Source: Adiantum capillus-veneris
Taxonomy: Eukaryota > Streptophyta > Polypodiopsida > Polypodiales > Pteridaceae
Direction of reading: 5' to 3'
Length of the DNA stretch: 64,000 nucleotides
Assembly: GCA_014529385.2 (NCBI GenBank)
Contig: CM043950.1
Coordinates: 75,745,435-75,809,434 of the forward strand
The notes below the pieces were generated by a model. It ran no database searches, was not told where the DNA came from, and saw only the letters and a list, made by a program, of their open reading frames with translations. Position numbers and translations under genes: made by a program. Each line of letters opens with the position of its first letter. Positions within the stretch are counted from its first letter, which is position 1. Below are positions 37,804-47,815 of the stretch, piece after piece.

Positions 37804-38747
37804 TGTCAGGAGTTTTTTGGAGCAAGGGATTGCGCATATGTACATACACATGCATGGTGCATCAAATAAAGGATTGCCCATTTTCCAGAGCCAGGTGGTT
37901 ACGTGGGGCCCACATGTGTACAGGTAGGACAGCATGTACATAGTGCATCGATTTTCACTATCACCAGTACCAGTATGTTTTTTCTACAATAATGAGGAGT
38001 TTATAGTGTGTAAAACTTCTCGAGGAAGCTATCCGCGGGCCGACGACGTGAGGTCAGCAGGTGCGTCAGATGGCATCTAGTGGCGTCAGGAGGGCGAACG
38101 AGGTCAATATTTGCACGCGGATGAGGACGGACACAACGTGGGTATTTTCTCGTGAGAATTATGCAAAAAGGTCATCATTAGGAACACTTTTTGGGGCCAC
38201 TTCACGTGGTGGTGAGATGCATTATTGGAAAAAAGCTGAGTGCCAGGTGTGCAAATGATGCAAAAAGGTGACAACTATGCACTGCGAGGTCAGTTTTTGG
38301 CATGTTCGGGGTCCGTTTGAGGTCATCTAAAAGGCCAAGGGTGCCCAAGTAATAAAGCTAGGTGTGGGAACTGAAAAAAAAGAGAGAAGACCAGAAAAAA
38401 ACGTGGAGAAGAGAGGAGGAACAGCCGCAGGTGTGTGTTTGGTGTTTTTGGAGCCTGTTTTGGCCATAAACTGCTCATCCAAGGTCGGATTTGAGCACTT
38501 TGACATTGTAGACTGGGGTTTTGGGCCGTTCCGGACGCGATGGCGCTATCCATTTTGCCAAATTACTCACTCTTTTCCTGCTGTTTTTCTGTGTAAGTTT
38601 CTCCTATGAGCGAAGTTTCTGCTCTAGTTTGTGATTGTATCTGGTATCTTTTACCCATATTGTGTGAGTTGTTTGTCCCATTGGTGTTGGACCAAGCTCA
38701 TTTGTATCTAAACATCAGAAATTCTCCTCTTTTGAGCTGAGTTTTTT

Positions 38748-38796
<49 letters not shown>

Positions 38797-38971
38797 TGTG
38801 TGGAGTGGGCAAGTGGATAGTCTCTCTCCTCTCACTCCAGAGGTGTGTTCCTTGTCTCGGCCAGGTGTGTTGTCTAAGCCGAGTGGTGCCCCATAGTGTG
38901 TGTGTGTATCATCCCAAGAGTGTGTGTCGGGTCGTTATAGAGGCGCTGTGTGTGTTTTCATCCCGCTCACA
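37804..38971 (+). repeat. B LTR L4, full length (3')
   Basis: TGTCAGGAG...CCCGCTCACA with the full central part that L2 and L3 lack. The second (TG)n is short here. It is followed by the right CCGG duplication at 38972-38975. Confidence 0.9.
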
Positions 38972-38975
38972 CCGG

Positions 38976-40649
38976 CTTCCCCAATATTTCTTAGCCCCTA
39001 TTGCAAGTAGCCATGGCCTACCCAAGATGATTGGATAAGCATTATCACCCGCTTTCATCACAAAGAAATTGATTAGGCACTCAATGCCCATCACTTTCAC
39101 TCTTACGTCTTGAGCCACGCCCAAACACCTGGCTTTGGTATTGTTAACCATCCTCATGCGTACATTTGATTTAGCTATTGCTTTCACCCTGGTTTCCTTC
39201 ATACCAGCCTCCGTCATGACGCAAACGTGTGCTCCACCGTCTATATAGGCCTGAACCTGCATCCTTTTTTCAATGAACGCATCCACTAGAGGAAGGACAT
39301 CCGTCGGGCTACCCACTATCAATGCCATGTTTTGTATTGCATGCACATTCCCCTTAGCCTTTGGTAGCCTCGTGCTGACACTTGTAGACCACTGTCTTCG
39401 TAGCTTGGGATTTAAAGCCAACAACTGACCAAAGGTTATGTTAGCCTTTTGATTTTGAACATTGCTTACCAAGTCATATTCGGGGTACTGGCGCCCTAGC
39501 TGAAAGTCTGCTTGCTTGATTTTGCGACGTCTCCTCTTCTTGCTAGTTTCCGGTTGCTTCTTGCCTTCGTCCACTTTCTCTTTACCTTTATGGGCCCTCG
39601 TCTCCCGCTCAGTTTCTGTCTCCCTTTCCATCCTTGCTCTTTTGTTGGCCAAAACTTCAACATCCTGCTTATCCACTCCAATGATATTCATCCTAGGGAC
39701 TTCACCACAATCCGGAGGAGCTGGCTCACCTGATTCTCGACTACCTGCTCCCTCGGGCCATTCAATTGTGCTTGGCCTCTATCTCTCCCAAACAGTGGAT
39801 AAATACCGCCTCTCTCTCTTAGCGTATGAGGGCAATCCGGTGCATAGTGTCCTTCTTCACCGCAATTGTAACATCGACTAGGCAGTGGCCTTGCCCTGCC
39901 CCTTGCTCCTCTTGGTTGACCTCTATCCATCACGCTTAGCCGCAGTTCCTTCATTTGCTCAGACAAATCTTGCAAATTCGCACCCAATTTTGTGGCACAA
40001 CGGCTACACCTCGGTTTGCTTGGTTCTCATCATGAACCACATCTCTCAGACCCTGAGGTTGGACCACTGCTTCATAGCTCGACACACCCTGTTCAATCTT
40101 CTTTTTGATTTTCCTGCTTTTTGCCTTTGCGATGGCCACTACACAATTGTAGTTTTCTGGGCTCTCAAAATCCACTTTCTCCCTCACTTTAGGATGCAGG
40201 CATGCCATGAATTTCTCGAGTTTGAAGTAGTCGCCATTGACCAATTGCATGGCACCCGCTAACTCTGCCCAACACACTTCAAAACGATCCAAAAACAAAC
40301 TGAACTCTTCACTTACATCCTGTTCGAGTGCCTTCAGTTTGGCATCCATCTCGACTGGGGACGCCTCTTTGCAAAAATCATGTAGGAACGCAAAGCCGGC
40401 CAAGCATGCCTCGGCTCACCTTCCAAATCTTCCTACCATACCTTTGCCTTCCCGGGCATCACCAAAGGAAATGTATGTATCTTGCTGTCCTCGTTCGGTA
40501 TGCGCAACAACAACATATACAGCTCAAATTCTGCAACCCACTCATTAGGATTTTCTTCACCTGTAAAAATTGGCCCATAGCTTCGAGACGCCAAGTCGAC
40601 CAACACCAAAAACTATTTCTCTTCACTTAACTGGGAGCAATCAGTATGC
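38976..40649 (-). pseudogene. Gypsy A Gag and protease (degenerate)
   Basis: Read from about 40,640 downward. The Gag capsid region opens with YGPIFTGEENPNEW and continues in the frame at 39951-40403 (FSLFLDRFEVCWAELAGAM, KLEKFMACLHPKVREKV). The CCHC knuckle CYNCGEEGHYAPDC lies at 39830-39872. A basic region (KKRRRRKIK) comes next, then protease with YIDGGAHVCVMT near 39230-39265 and AYPIILGRPWLLAIGA near 38995-39040. The pieces lie in three frames, so at least two frameshifts are present. The order and wording match the Gag-protease of element B, which interrupts this gene right after the protease. Confidence 0.85.
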
Positions 40650-40667
40650 TCCTCAGTGGGGGCACCA
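40650..40667 (-). promoter_or_regulatory. Primer-binding site of Gypsy A
   Basis: The minus strand reads TGGTGCCCCCACTGAGGA five bases downstream of the LTR end. It is similar in layout to the B site (TGGCGCCCCCAC), with a C-to-T difference at the fourth base. Which tRNA it would pair with is not certain. Confidence 0.5.
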
Positions 40668-40672
40668 GAAGA

Positions 40673-42382
40673 TGGAGAGGGGGAATGGGGAACACACCCG
40701 ACACACATGCAATGGCCTCTATATAGCTCAGGGTATTCACAGCACCCCTGTCCTCTCGAAACACCTTTGAAAAAAACAAATTTCACTAGCAGGACCTCGC
40801 CTGCACTCTACCTGATGCACCTACCGCCAACAAGATCACCCACCCACACGCACACAACTCTGCTACTAATCTCGGTTCTCTCAACCCACACGACTCCTCT
40901 TACTCACTCTCTCTATGCACACACACATGTCGTCGGTTTGGAGGGCACACACTTCCACAGTGTCAACACCACACGACATGAACGAGAGCCAGAGCAAGAG
41001 AAAGGGGGAAGGGGAAATCAACACTTGATAGGCGAAAAGTGAATTTGATCTTGCTTCAAGAAAAATTGATTACAACCTTCAGCACACCATGGCCATGGCT
41101 ATTCCCAAAAAAAACCCTTTCACTACAAAGGCACAACCCTCTCTGCAGGAGGCTCCCAAAATGCTTCTTCGCTGCTCCACAAACACTTCTTTTGCGATAA
41201 GTTCTTCAACTTCTCTTGCCTTTCCACATTCACCCACGCAAAGAGGCTCCTTGGTGATTCTTCTTATTTTCTCTCCTTCTCAAACCGCTATGTGGCGCTC
41301 CACAACTGCTTCGATGACTTCCCGCATGTCGCTTCGACCATCACTTACACGAGTCGCTTCCTCTTGGTAGCCTTCGTTGGATTCCTTTTCTACAGAGCCC
41401 TCGCCCTTCCGAGCCTCTTCACGACGATTCGTCTTTCGTGCGTGCTTCCATCCTCGAGCGCATGAAACCTTTTTCCTTTCTCCCAATTCTCTTCCTTTTC
41501 TTCTTCCCCTCAAGCCCAAGAAAAAACCAAAGGAAAAAAACCCCTTTGAGCAGTGGCGCCCAGTGCTATTGTGCCTTGGGCTTTTTCCTTTCTTGCTTAA
41601 ACCTCGCTTTTTGGACTTACCTTTTAACTTCCTTGAGTCCAGCCACCTTTTCCCCTTCTTTTTCAATTCACAACTGAAGGGCTTTTTTTGTCTTTGTTTC
41701 CCATGCATCGGTGCTTTTTACTCGCACATGCTTGTCGGCCACCCGTTCGATCTTGCCATACCAAATTTTATCTCATCAAAGCCATATCCAACTGTCTCGC
41801 ATCCTCGAACGGCGACCCATAACGTTGGAAAAAAATCCAATCCACCTTTTTCTCTCGGTCCTTTGCGAGCTTGGCTTGGACGTATGTCGACATTCACAAC
41901 TCTGATCAACGAGCCATAAACTCCAGTTGACTTTCCATATCGCATGCCACTTTCTAGAACTCTGGCGAGGATAAAGAGACCTCCACATGTCACGTCCACC
42001 GAGACCGTCAAACCATGCCAAAACTACCCCCCAACAAATGTTCATCAACCCATAACTTGCACATCCGGACCTCGATTGACAATCCAAAAGATCGGCATGC
42101 TCTGCAGCTCAGACACTTCACGTGTATCCACTGATTCCGATTCTGTCCGCCTGTCTATACTGCCCTGTTCGTCGGGGATCTGCAAAGCATTCCATCTTCG
42201 GACAATCATAACTTTCACCCCCGGACTGCGTTTGAGAAGCCGTCTGGACAGGCTCATAGAGCATCTCGAAGACCATATTTTAGAGCACCACATTAGCATC
42301 TCAGGAACTTTCACCTATCACCCCCATTGGACCATTTTGGGGCCTTTTTGACCAAAAAAACCGCATTAGACATACACTTCCA
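40673..42382 (-). repeat. Gypsy A, 5' LTR (1.7 kb)
   Basis: Uninterrupted copy of the LTR at 17793-22010. Plus-strand ends TGGAGAGG...ACACTTCCA. It shows the pre-insertion sequence where E entered the other LTR (GGACTTACCTTTTAAC at about 41611-41628). The frames at 41377-41919 and elsewhere are fortuitous. Confidence 0.85.
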
Positions 42383-43087
42383 CTATCATTTTCCTACCCA
42401 AGGTCCTCCACATTGGCCTTGTACCTTTGTCATGTACCTGCTAGTACCCATAGCTTGGCATAGGGCGTGTTCCTGCATAGACCAACTTTGGCTGCACGAA
42501 CGTAATAATAAAAGAGTCTTCAAAATAGAGTGACACGAGATGCGACATGAGACTCAAGATTGACGGCCACAATATGAATAGAAAAAGTCTAAATTTTCTC
42601 AAAAAATGTGATGCCAAAATTAGAAAAACGATCGCGGATGCTTCACAAAGACACACGATGACAAAACCTGCGACAAGTTCGATTGCAATAGAAACAACAT
42701 AACTTTTTGTTGCGAACTCCGGTTGATGCAAACCTAGAACTCAAATTGAAGAGCTCAAGGAGACGAATAGGTTTTGGATGAAAAGTGCTGCTACGTCCTT
42801 TAGCACTTTTTTTGTTTCTCCAAACTTTGAGCAGAAGACCCCCAAAAATTGAGAGAAAGTTGAGGGTATTAAAAGACAAATCAACAAGAAAACGTAATCA
42901 GCAATTCACCATATCGATTAGCAATAAGCGCCACACAAAACACTAATCATATTCTTCTTAACACAAAACAACCATAGTTAGCAATAATAAAAAATAAAAT
43001 TTGTAGCAATTCTGAATCTTACATGTGAATCGCATACACATAATCTTTTTTGTCACCACTGAATTGAATTGTCGCGCGATCGTTATT
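42383..43087 (-). mobile_element. Copia C leader / Gag 5' region
   Basis: Lies between A's 5' LTR and C's primer-binding site, so it is the 5' untranslated leader of C. No domain seen; AT-rich with many stops. Confidence 0.55.
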
Positions 43088-43099
43088 GCTCTTATACCA
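43088..43099 (-). promoter_or_regulatory. Primer-binding site of Copia C
   Basis: The minus strand reads TGGTATAAGAGC directly next to the LTR: one mismatch to the initiator tRNA-Met site TGGTATCAGAGC. Confidence 0.75.
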
Positions 43100-43108
43100 T
43101 GTTGAGAT

Positions 43109-43148
<40 letters not shown>

Positions 43149-43262
43149 GTCAAGAGACACACCATGTACGCTCCCAAAGACTAATTCATATTGAAGGACA
43201 ATATACAAATATATAGGTGAGACCAAGTTGAGTAGAGTGAGCCATATATAGCTCCAGCAACA
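43100..43262 (-). repeat. Copia C, 5' LTR (163 bp)
   Basis: Plus strand TGTTGAGATG...AGCAACA with (GA)n at 43109-43145 and a TATATA near the other end. It is followed by the GAGAG duplication at 43263-43267. Longer than its partner mainly through the microsatellite. Confidence 0.85.
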
Positions 43263-43800
43263 GAGAGGATGTGATCCTATGAAAAAAAGCAAGGGCGATA
43301 GGGGGCATCCCTGCATTATAAACCTTTTGACCTCAAAGGAGCCCACAATTATACCATTAAGCAGGAGCCCTGAGTGGCTGCAAGAACAATGTGCGAATGA
43401 GGCGACATAGGCGAGGCCCAAAGCCCATAACTTCCATGACAACTAATATATATGGCCATGTTATTCTGTCATAAGCCTTATCAAGGTCCAACTGTAGCAG
43501 AATTCAGTTTTGCTTGGTGGAGGTTGTGTATTCGATGCCCACCATTGCTTCCAAGATGTTGTCATAAACAGATCTTCTTTTAATGAACCCATGCTGATGG
43601 GGAGAGATGATCCTATAGGGGGGACTGGTCTGAGGGCTACTGCCTTGGCAATAATTTTGTAAGCTACTGACATTGTCATTATAGGGCGCCAATGCTTTAG
43701 TTCAGAGCATCAAACTTGTTTGGGGATGGGTTTGATAAGCCCTCTCTTCACACTTGTATCCAATGACCCTTTGGTAATCGCTTGGTTAGCAATCGCATGT
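43263..43800 (-). pseudogene. LINE D, upstream part: RT fingers and palm (degenerate)
   Basis: The minus strand from 43800 downward gives GSLDTSVKRGLIKPIPK, WRPITM-SVAYKIIAKA, HQHGFIKRRSVYDNILEA, LLQLDLDKAYDR and QGCPLSPLLF. This is the canonical order of plant L1-type LINE RT motifs, spread over two or three frames. It breaks off right after the LLF block, and the remainder of the RT, with the FVDD motif, is at 13773-14692. Endonuclease and ORF1 are not visible upstream. Confidence 0.85.
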
Positions 43801-44150
43801 AAGTTTCTTATACATCAATACCAAAGCCACAATAGTAATATATATATCCCATAAGTAGTCAAGTGCTTAGTGATTGCCATGATCCCATGAATGTCACACA
43901 ATTAGTGACTATTTTAGAAGAGAAGTCTTAGTAAAATAAGAACATTATAATGAAATGCCATTACTGTAGGAGTAAACAAGAGTTTTCATGCAGCCTAGTG
44001 GCACGATCATTTGAGCGGTCTATTAAACACCCATGTTACATTTTGAATGTTGTACTCCATAAAGGAGGAAATTTGAAGAATAGGCATATTAAACGGTAGC
44101 AATGATCACTCGCTCCACATTTTAATGCATGGAATCTTCCAAGATCGGAT
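43801..44150. other. Non-coding, nothing recognised
   Basis: AT-rich sequence between LINE D and a SINE candidate. No ORF or repeat I can support. Confidence 0.5.
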
Positions 44151-44270
44151 CTCAATCTGGCCTATGTATTGAATATGCCATGCAGGGACTTGCAATCGAA
44201 CCCCTGACATCCTACTTTTGTACAAAGAATTACGATGAACCACTTGGCCACAGCCATCTCTCTATCTGCA
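44110..44270 (-). mobile_element. tRNA-derived SINE candidate
   Basis: The minus strand carries TGGCCAAGTGG (plus-strand 44240-44250), a perfect RNA polymerase III A box. It also carries GGTTCGATTGC (44192-44202), a B box matching GGTTCGANNCC in all but one position. They are spaced about 38 bases apart as in a tRNA gene. The flanks do not fold into acceptor or anticodon stems, so this is not a tRNA gene. A 5' start near 44270 fits a SINE head; its 3' end is undefined. Confidence 0.5.
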
Positions 44271-44429
44271 ATGCAACGGACTTTGTTAAAAAAAAAGCCC
44301 CCGATTGATGCCTCACCCTTGTTGCTTGACATTCCAATGTTGTGCAACAAGTGGCACCTCCTGCAATCCATTGGTCTCCACACGACACTTGCCATGCTAT
44401 CCTTTTTCCTTTTTGGACTACATAATTAG

Positions 44430-45864
44430 TCCTTAGGAAAGTGTTAGATTTTGGGTATATATTTGGACCATTGGATAAAACTTGTGATTAGTTTTACATG
44501 GCAAGCTAATGATGACAAACTTCTTTGTTTAACATTTTTTTTTGTAGATCCTTGTGTGAGAGTGTTGAGATTTGTTTACCTCCCTCTTTAAAAAGGGGCA
44601 TTGGGTGTTGGGCCACACACAATCTTTCCCATCCAATTTCACTTTTTTTTCTCAATTTTTACAATGCTTCCAAGTGTTTTTTATCCATCATCTTTTAAAA
44701 TTGAAACATATTGCAATTTAAATAGTTCGTTGCTGCATTAACCCTTTCAATAATCTAATACTTTATTGTGACAGCTAATGTTGGTGTCACTCTCTTATTT
44801 TATCTCTCGCAAAGAACTATCTTTTAATTATTAAAACCCTCTCAATAGCCTTGTGGATGCCATAGTGAACTTTCACCTTGTTTGAAGACAAACGAAGCAT
44901 CTCCCTACGAATTTCCTTTTAAAAAACGGGGTGCCAACCTACTAGGAATGTGTGGTCCTTTCTTCCTCATGGATAGTCGTTCCATATAAGGTACGGAAGT
45001 AGTGAAGCACTTGCTCTGAGAGCCAAGAATAGGGGAGGGTAGGATTTGTAGCATGAGACTCTGGCTCTAGCTCTAGCTGCTTTGTACCGAAGAGATGGCC
45101 TTAAAGGCACACGGTCTAGGGGTTGCCTCTTCTCTCATTGTGGACATTTGTGGATGTTGCACCATGAGCGGGCCTCTACGACTGGTGTGGTTGAGGCTAG
45201 TGGACAGGGGAGCTCTTGGTTTTAAGCTCCTGGTTGCCCTTACTTCCCAATGGCCCTTGCAACGTAGGCTCTATTTTTGGTACAATTGGCTTGGCGGCAG
45301 TCTTGTTCCAATCCAGAACTGATTATCATACCTTAGCAAGAGAAGAGAAGGAGGAAGGGGGAATCGACACCAGAAGACAACAATGATGGCTTTACTAGCA
45401 TCCGCACAAGCCTTTACAATCATATTCCAAGTCGGCACAGTCCTCGGCAACATCTGTTGGCTCCAATGGCCGCCTCAGCAAAAAAGTCCTTCATCGACCT
45501 CAAAATCGTATCCATCTCCTTTTATAGGGGTGACTAAAGACCAAAAAATAAAAAAAAAGAGCTCCTTAGCTCTTGCAGTTCAACTTGAATCGTTTAAAGC
45601 ATCTTACGTGCACTACATACACTTGGTCTTACCACTTTTAGCAGCCTTTGCATGAGCCCAACACATGGCCACATTCCTTCATGAACTGCCTATTGGCCAG
45701 TCTTGGTCTCTCTCTTTTGGCTCCTCTACTTCACCATCCCGGGACAACCCCCCAACACTAGTGAGGTCGCTAGTGGGGGCTCCCCCTTCTTTCAAAACCT
45801 TAGCCCAAGGCGGGCGTGGGACTGAAACCTTTTGGCTTGCCACGTCACCATGCCGCGTTCACCA
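44430..45864. other. Unassigned region hosting element F (left part)
   Basis: No gene recognised. On the minus strand a good TATA box, CTATAAAAGG, occurs near 45520-45530. The region may itself be LTR-like, but I found neither a partner copy nor clear ends. The short frames (45095-45322, 45383-45655) match nothing I know. Confidence 0.35.
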
Positions 45865-45869
45865 CCGCC
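45865..45869. repeat. Target-site duplication CCGCC of element F (left copy)
   Basis: CCGCC precedes the left LTR; the right copy is at 54610-54614. Confidence 0.85.
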
Positions 45870-47458
45870 TGTAACATTTAATGGCCTAAAATCTTATGTG
45901 TAGCGGAAATTAGCATGAACATAGTGGGCATTTCATTAGAATAGATTCCTAATGAGAATTACAAGAGTGCTTGGGTGGAGAGAGCAACAAAAAGCATAAC
46001 ACCTAGTTAGATAGCATCGACAATACTTTCAAAAGAGAGAGAAATTAAGCTATTGACAACAGTTGAGGACCGGATTTGCATGGAGCCGGTCCCCCCTCCA
46101 AAAGGCTTTGTATTATGGTTTCTCCCATCAAGAGAGACATTGTACAATACAATTCTTTGTGTTCCTTCAAGACTAGCTAGTGCAATGAAGATGGAAGCTT
46201 CATACACCAAGCAAAACACTTAATCAACACAACTTGAATTATCCCCGTTCTCAGACCCAAGACCTCACACACCTTCGAAGATGGTGAGAGCTAGCAGGGT
46301 ATGAGAGTAGGTTGAGAGGAAAAAGAAGTATCTTACGAGAAAGATGTACATCTCCTCACATAATCACTCATATTAGCATAGCTTAGCTTAGTAATTAGCT
46401 TGGTAGAGAAGATGAGCATGCATTGAAGCTTGGCTCTTGGTTGGATTTGCATCCACATGCCAAGAGAGTGTTGATGTAGGCTTCTATCTCACAAGCTTGG
46501 AGTAGGTGATGAGCTCTCCATTAAAGCTTGGGAGGAGATAGAGTATTCTTCCTTCACACATGGTCAAGTGTGAGTGTGTGTGTGTCAATGCCAAGCAAAA
46601 ATCAGCCCCCCCTCTCTCTTGGGCGAGCCCTAGCTACTAAATAGGTCTGGCTTTTGCCTCATTGGACCTCCCCAGGTCAAGCCAATAGGATTTAAGCAGC
46701 ATACGTGATAGCCTTCTGACATGTGTCCCCCTTTCCCCTTTTGTGAGAGCTTTAGGTAATTAAATAATTAAACTAAACTCTCATTGGACCCCTTTGCCTC
46801 CTAGCCAATAGGAATCAGGCAAGCCATGGGGCTCCTGAATGCTCATTGGACCCCTTGGGAGACTGCCCAATAGTCTTCTAGGAGACTTATTTCTCATTGG
46901 TTTCTTTTATTAAATGTTTTTAAATTAATTAAACTAGATTTACTCTAGCTTAATTCTCATTGGTCCACTTCAAGGGTCTTCCAATAGGAATTGGGCACAC
47001 CTTGTGGGCATCTGGCCTAGGGAGCTGACATGTGTCCCTCATTCCCTTTGTGTAAAGGGAGCCTGTGTGTGTGTGTGTGGCTTTCTCTCTCATCTCCTAC
47101 CTTTGGGGCTCGCCCCCTCCCATGTAGGGATGTGCAAAGACTTTTAGGGCACACACTAAGCATCCAATTTTCCCTAGGGTTGACCTTTGGACACAACCTT
47201 TGAATTTTGGAACCTTAGCATTTTGGAAGTCTTAATGGGCTGAACCTTAGGGTCTTTTTGGCCCATTGTTTCACATGGCTCTTTTGCAGATGGCCCCCCC
47301 TTTGGATCCCTATTTTCCCTCCTTTGGATCCCTACTGTGGCCGGTCTGCTAGCTTAACCAATATTCTAGCTTTTTCTCCCTTGGTACTTCCCCACATTAA
47401 ATGATCAGTTTAATATGAGAAAATCATTTAGGAGAATTAGATATTGATTATTATGACA
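45870..47458 (-). repeat. Chromovirus F, 3' LTR (1,589 bp)
   Basis: Plus strand TGTAACATTT...TTATGACA. It matches 53182-54609 closely apart from two deletions in the other copy. Four CATTGG/CCAATAG inverted pairs lie at about 46660, 46782, 46843 and 46957. On the element strand the purine stretch AAGAGAGAGG (plus-strand 47461-47473) precedes it as polypurine tract. Confidence 0.9.
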
Positions 47459-47815
47459 TTACCTCTCTCTTGAAATCATAGTCGTCCTCGACTATGGTGT
47501 AGAGAAGATAAAGCATATGCATGAGTCCTTTTCTTAGCGGGTAGAGGATCCCTATGTTACCCTACGACATCATTCCATAATGGATGACTAGTCCATTTGG
47601 CGCTTGAGAGCCTGAGGCTGCCGCAAGCATGTCTGCACATTAGTCCTATCAGTATTCCATAGTAGAGTGACAAGCTCTACTTGGTGTTTGGGAGACGTCG
47701 TCTCCGCAAACTTGATCTAAGCATGCATACTACTTCATTTTTGTGCACAAATAAAGAAAAAGAGAGTCTTATAAGACAAAAATTTTTGTTCATTTTTAAC
47801 ATTTTGTACATTTGC

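Larger units (their letters stand above)
25592..38971 (+). mobile_element. Element B: tandem trimer of a gag/protease-only LTR retrotransposon
   Basis: Layout: L1 (25592-26753), internal 1, L2 (30146-30560), internal 2, L3 (33968-34396), internal 3, L4 (37804-38971), all plus strand and bounded by CCGG duplications. Each internal region is about 3.4 kb and has a primer-binding site, a leader, one Gag-protease ORF and a purine tract, but no RT, RNase H or integrase. Internal 2 and 3 are almost identical; internal 1 is diverged and broken. L1 and L4 are full length (about 1.16 kb). L2 and L3 share one internal deletion of about 0.7 kb. The structure matches a gag-only (TR-GAG-like) family in a head-to-tail array, mobilised in trans, probably by a relative of Gypsy A, whose Gag-protease is homologous. 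Confidence 0.9.

Noticed and set aside
25592-38971. CRISPR-like or satellite array
   Set aside because: The 3.8-kb repeating units are LTR plus gag units with retroelement signals, not short repeats and spacers.
44190-44260. tRNA gene on the minus strand
   Set aside because: A and B boxes are good but no acceptor, anticodon or T stems can be formed; kept as a SINE candidate.
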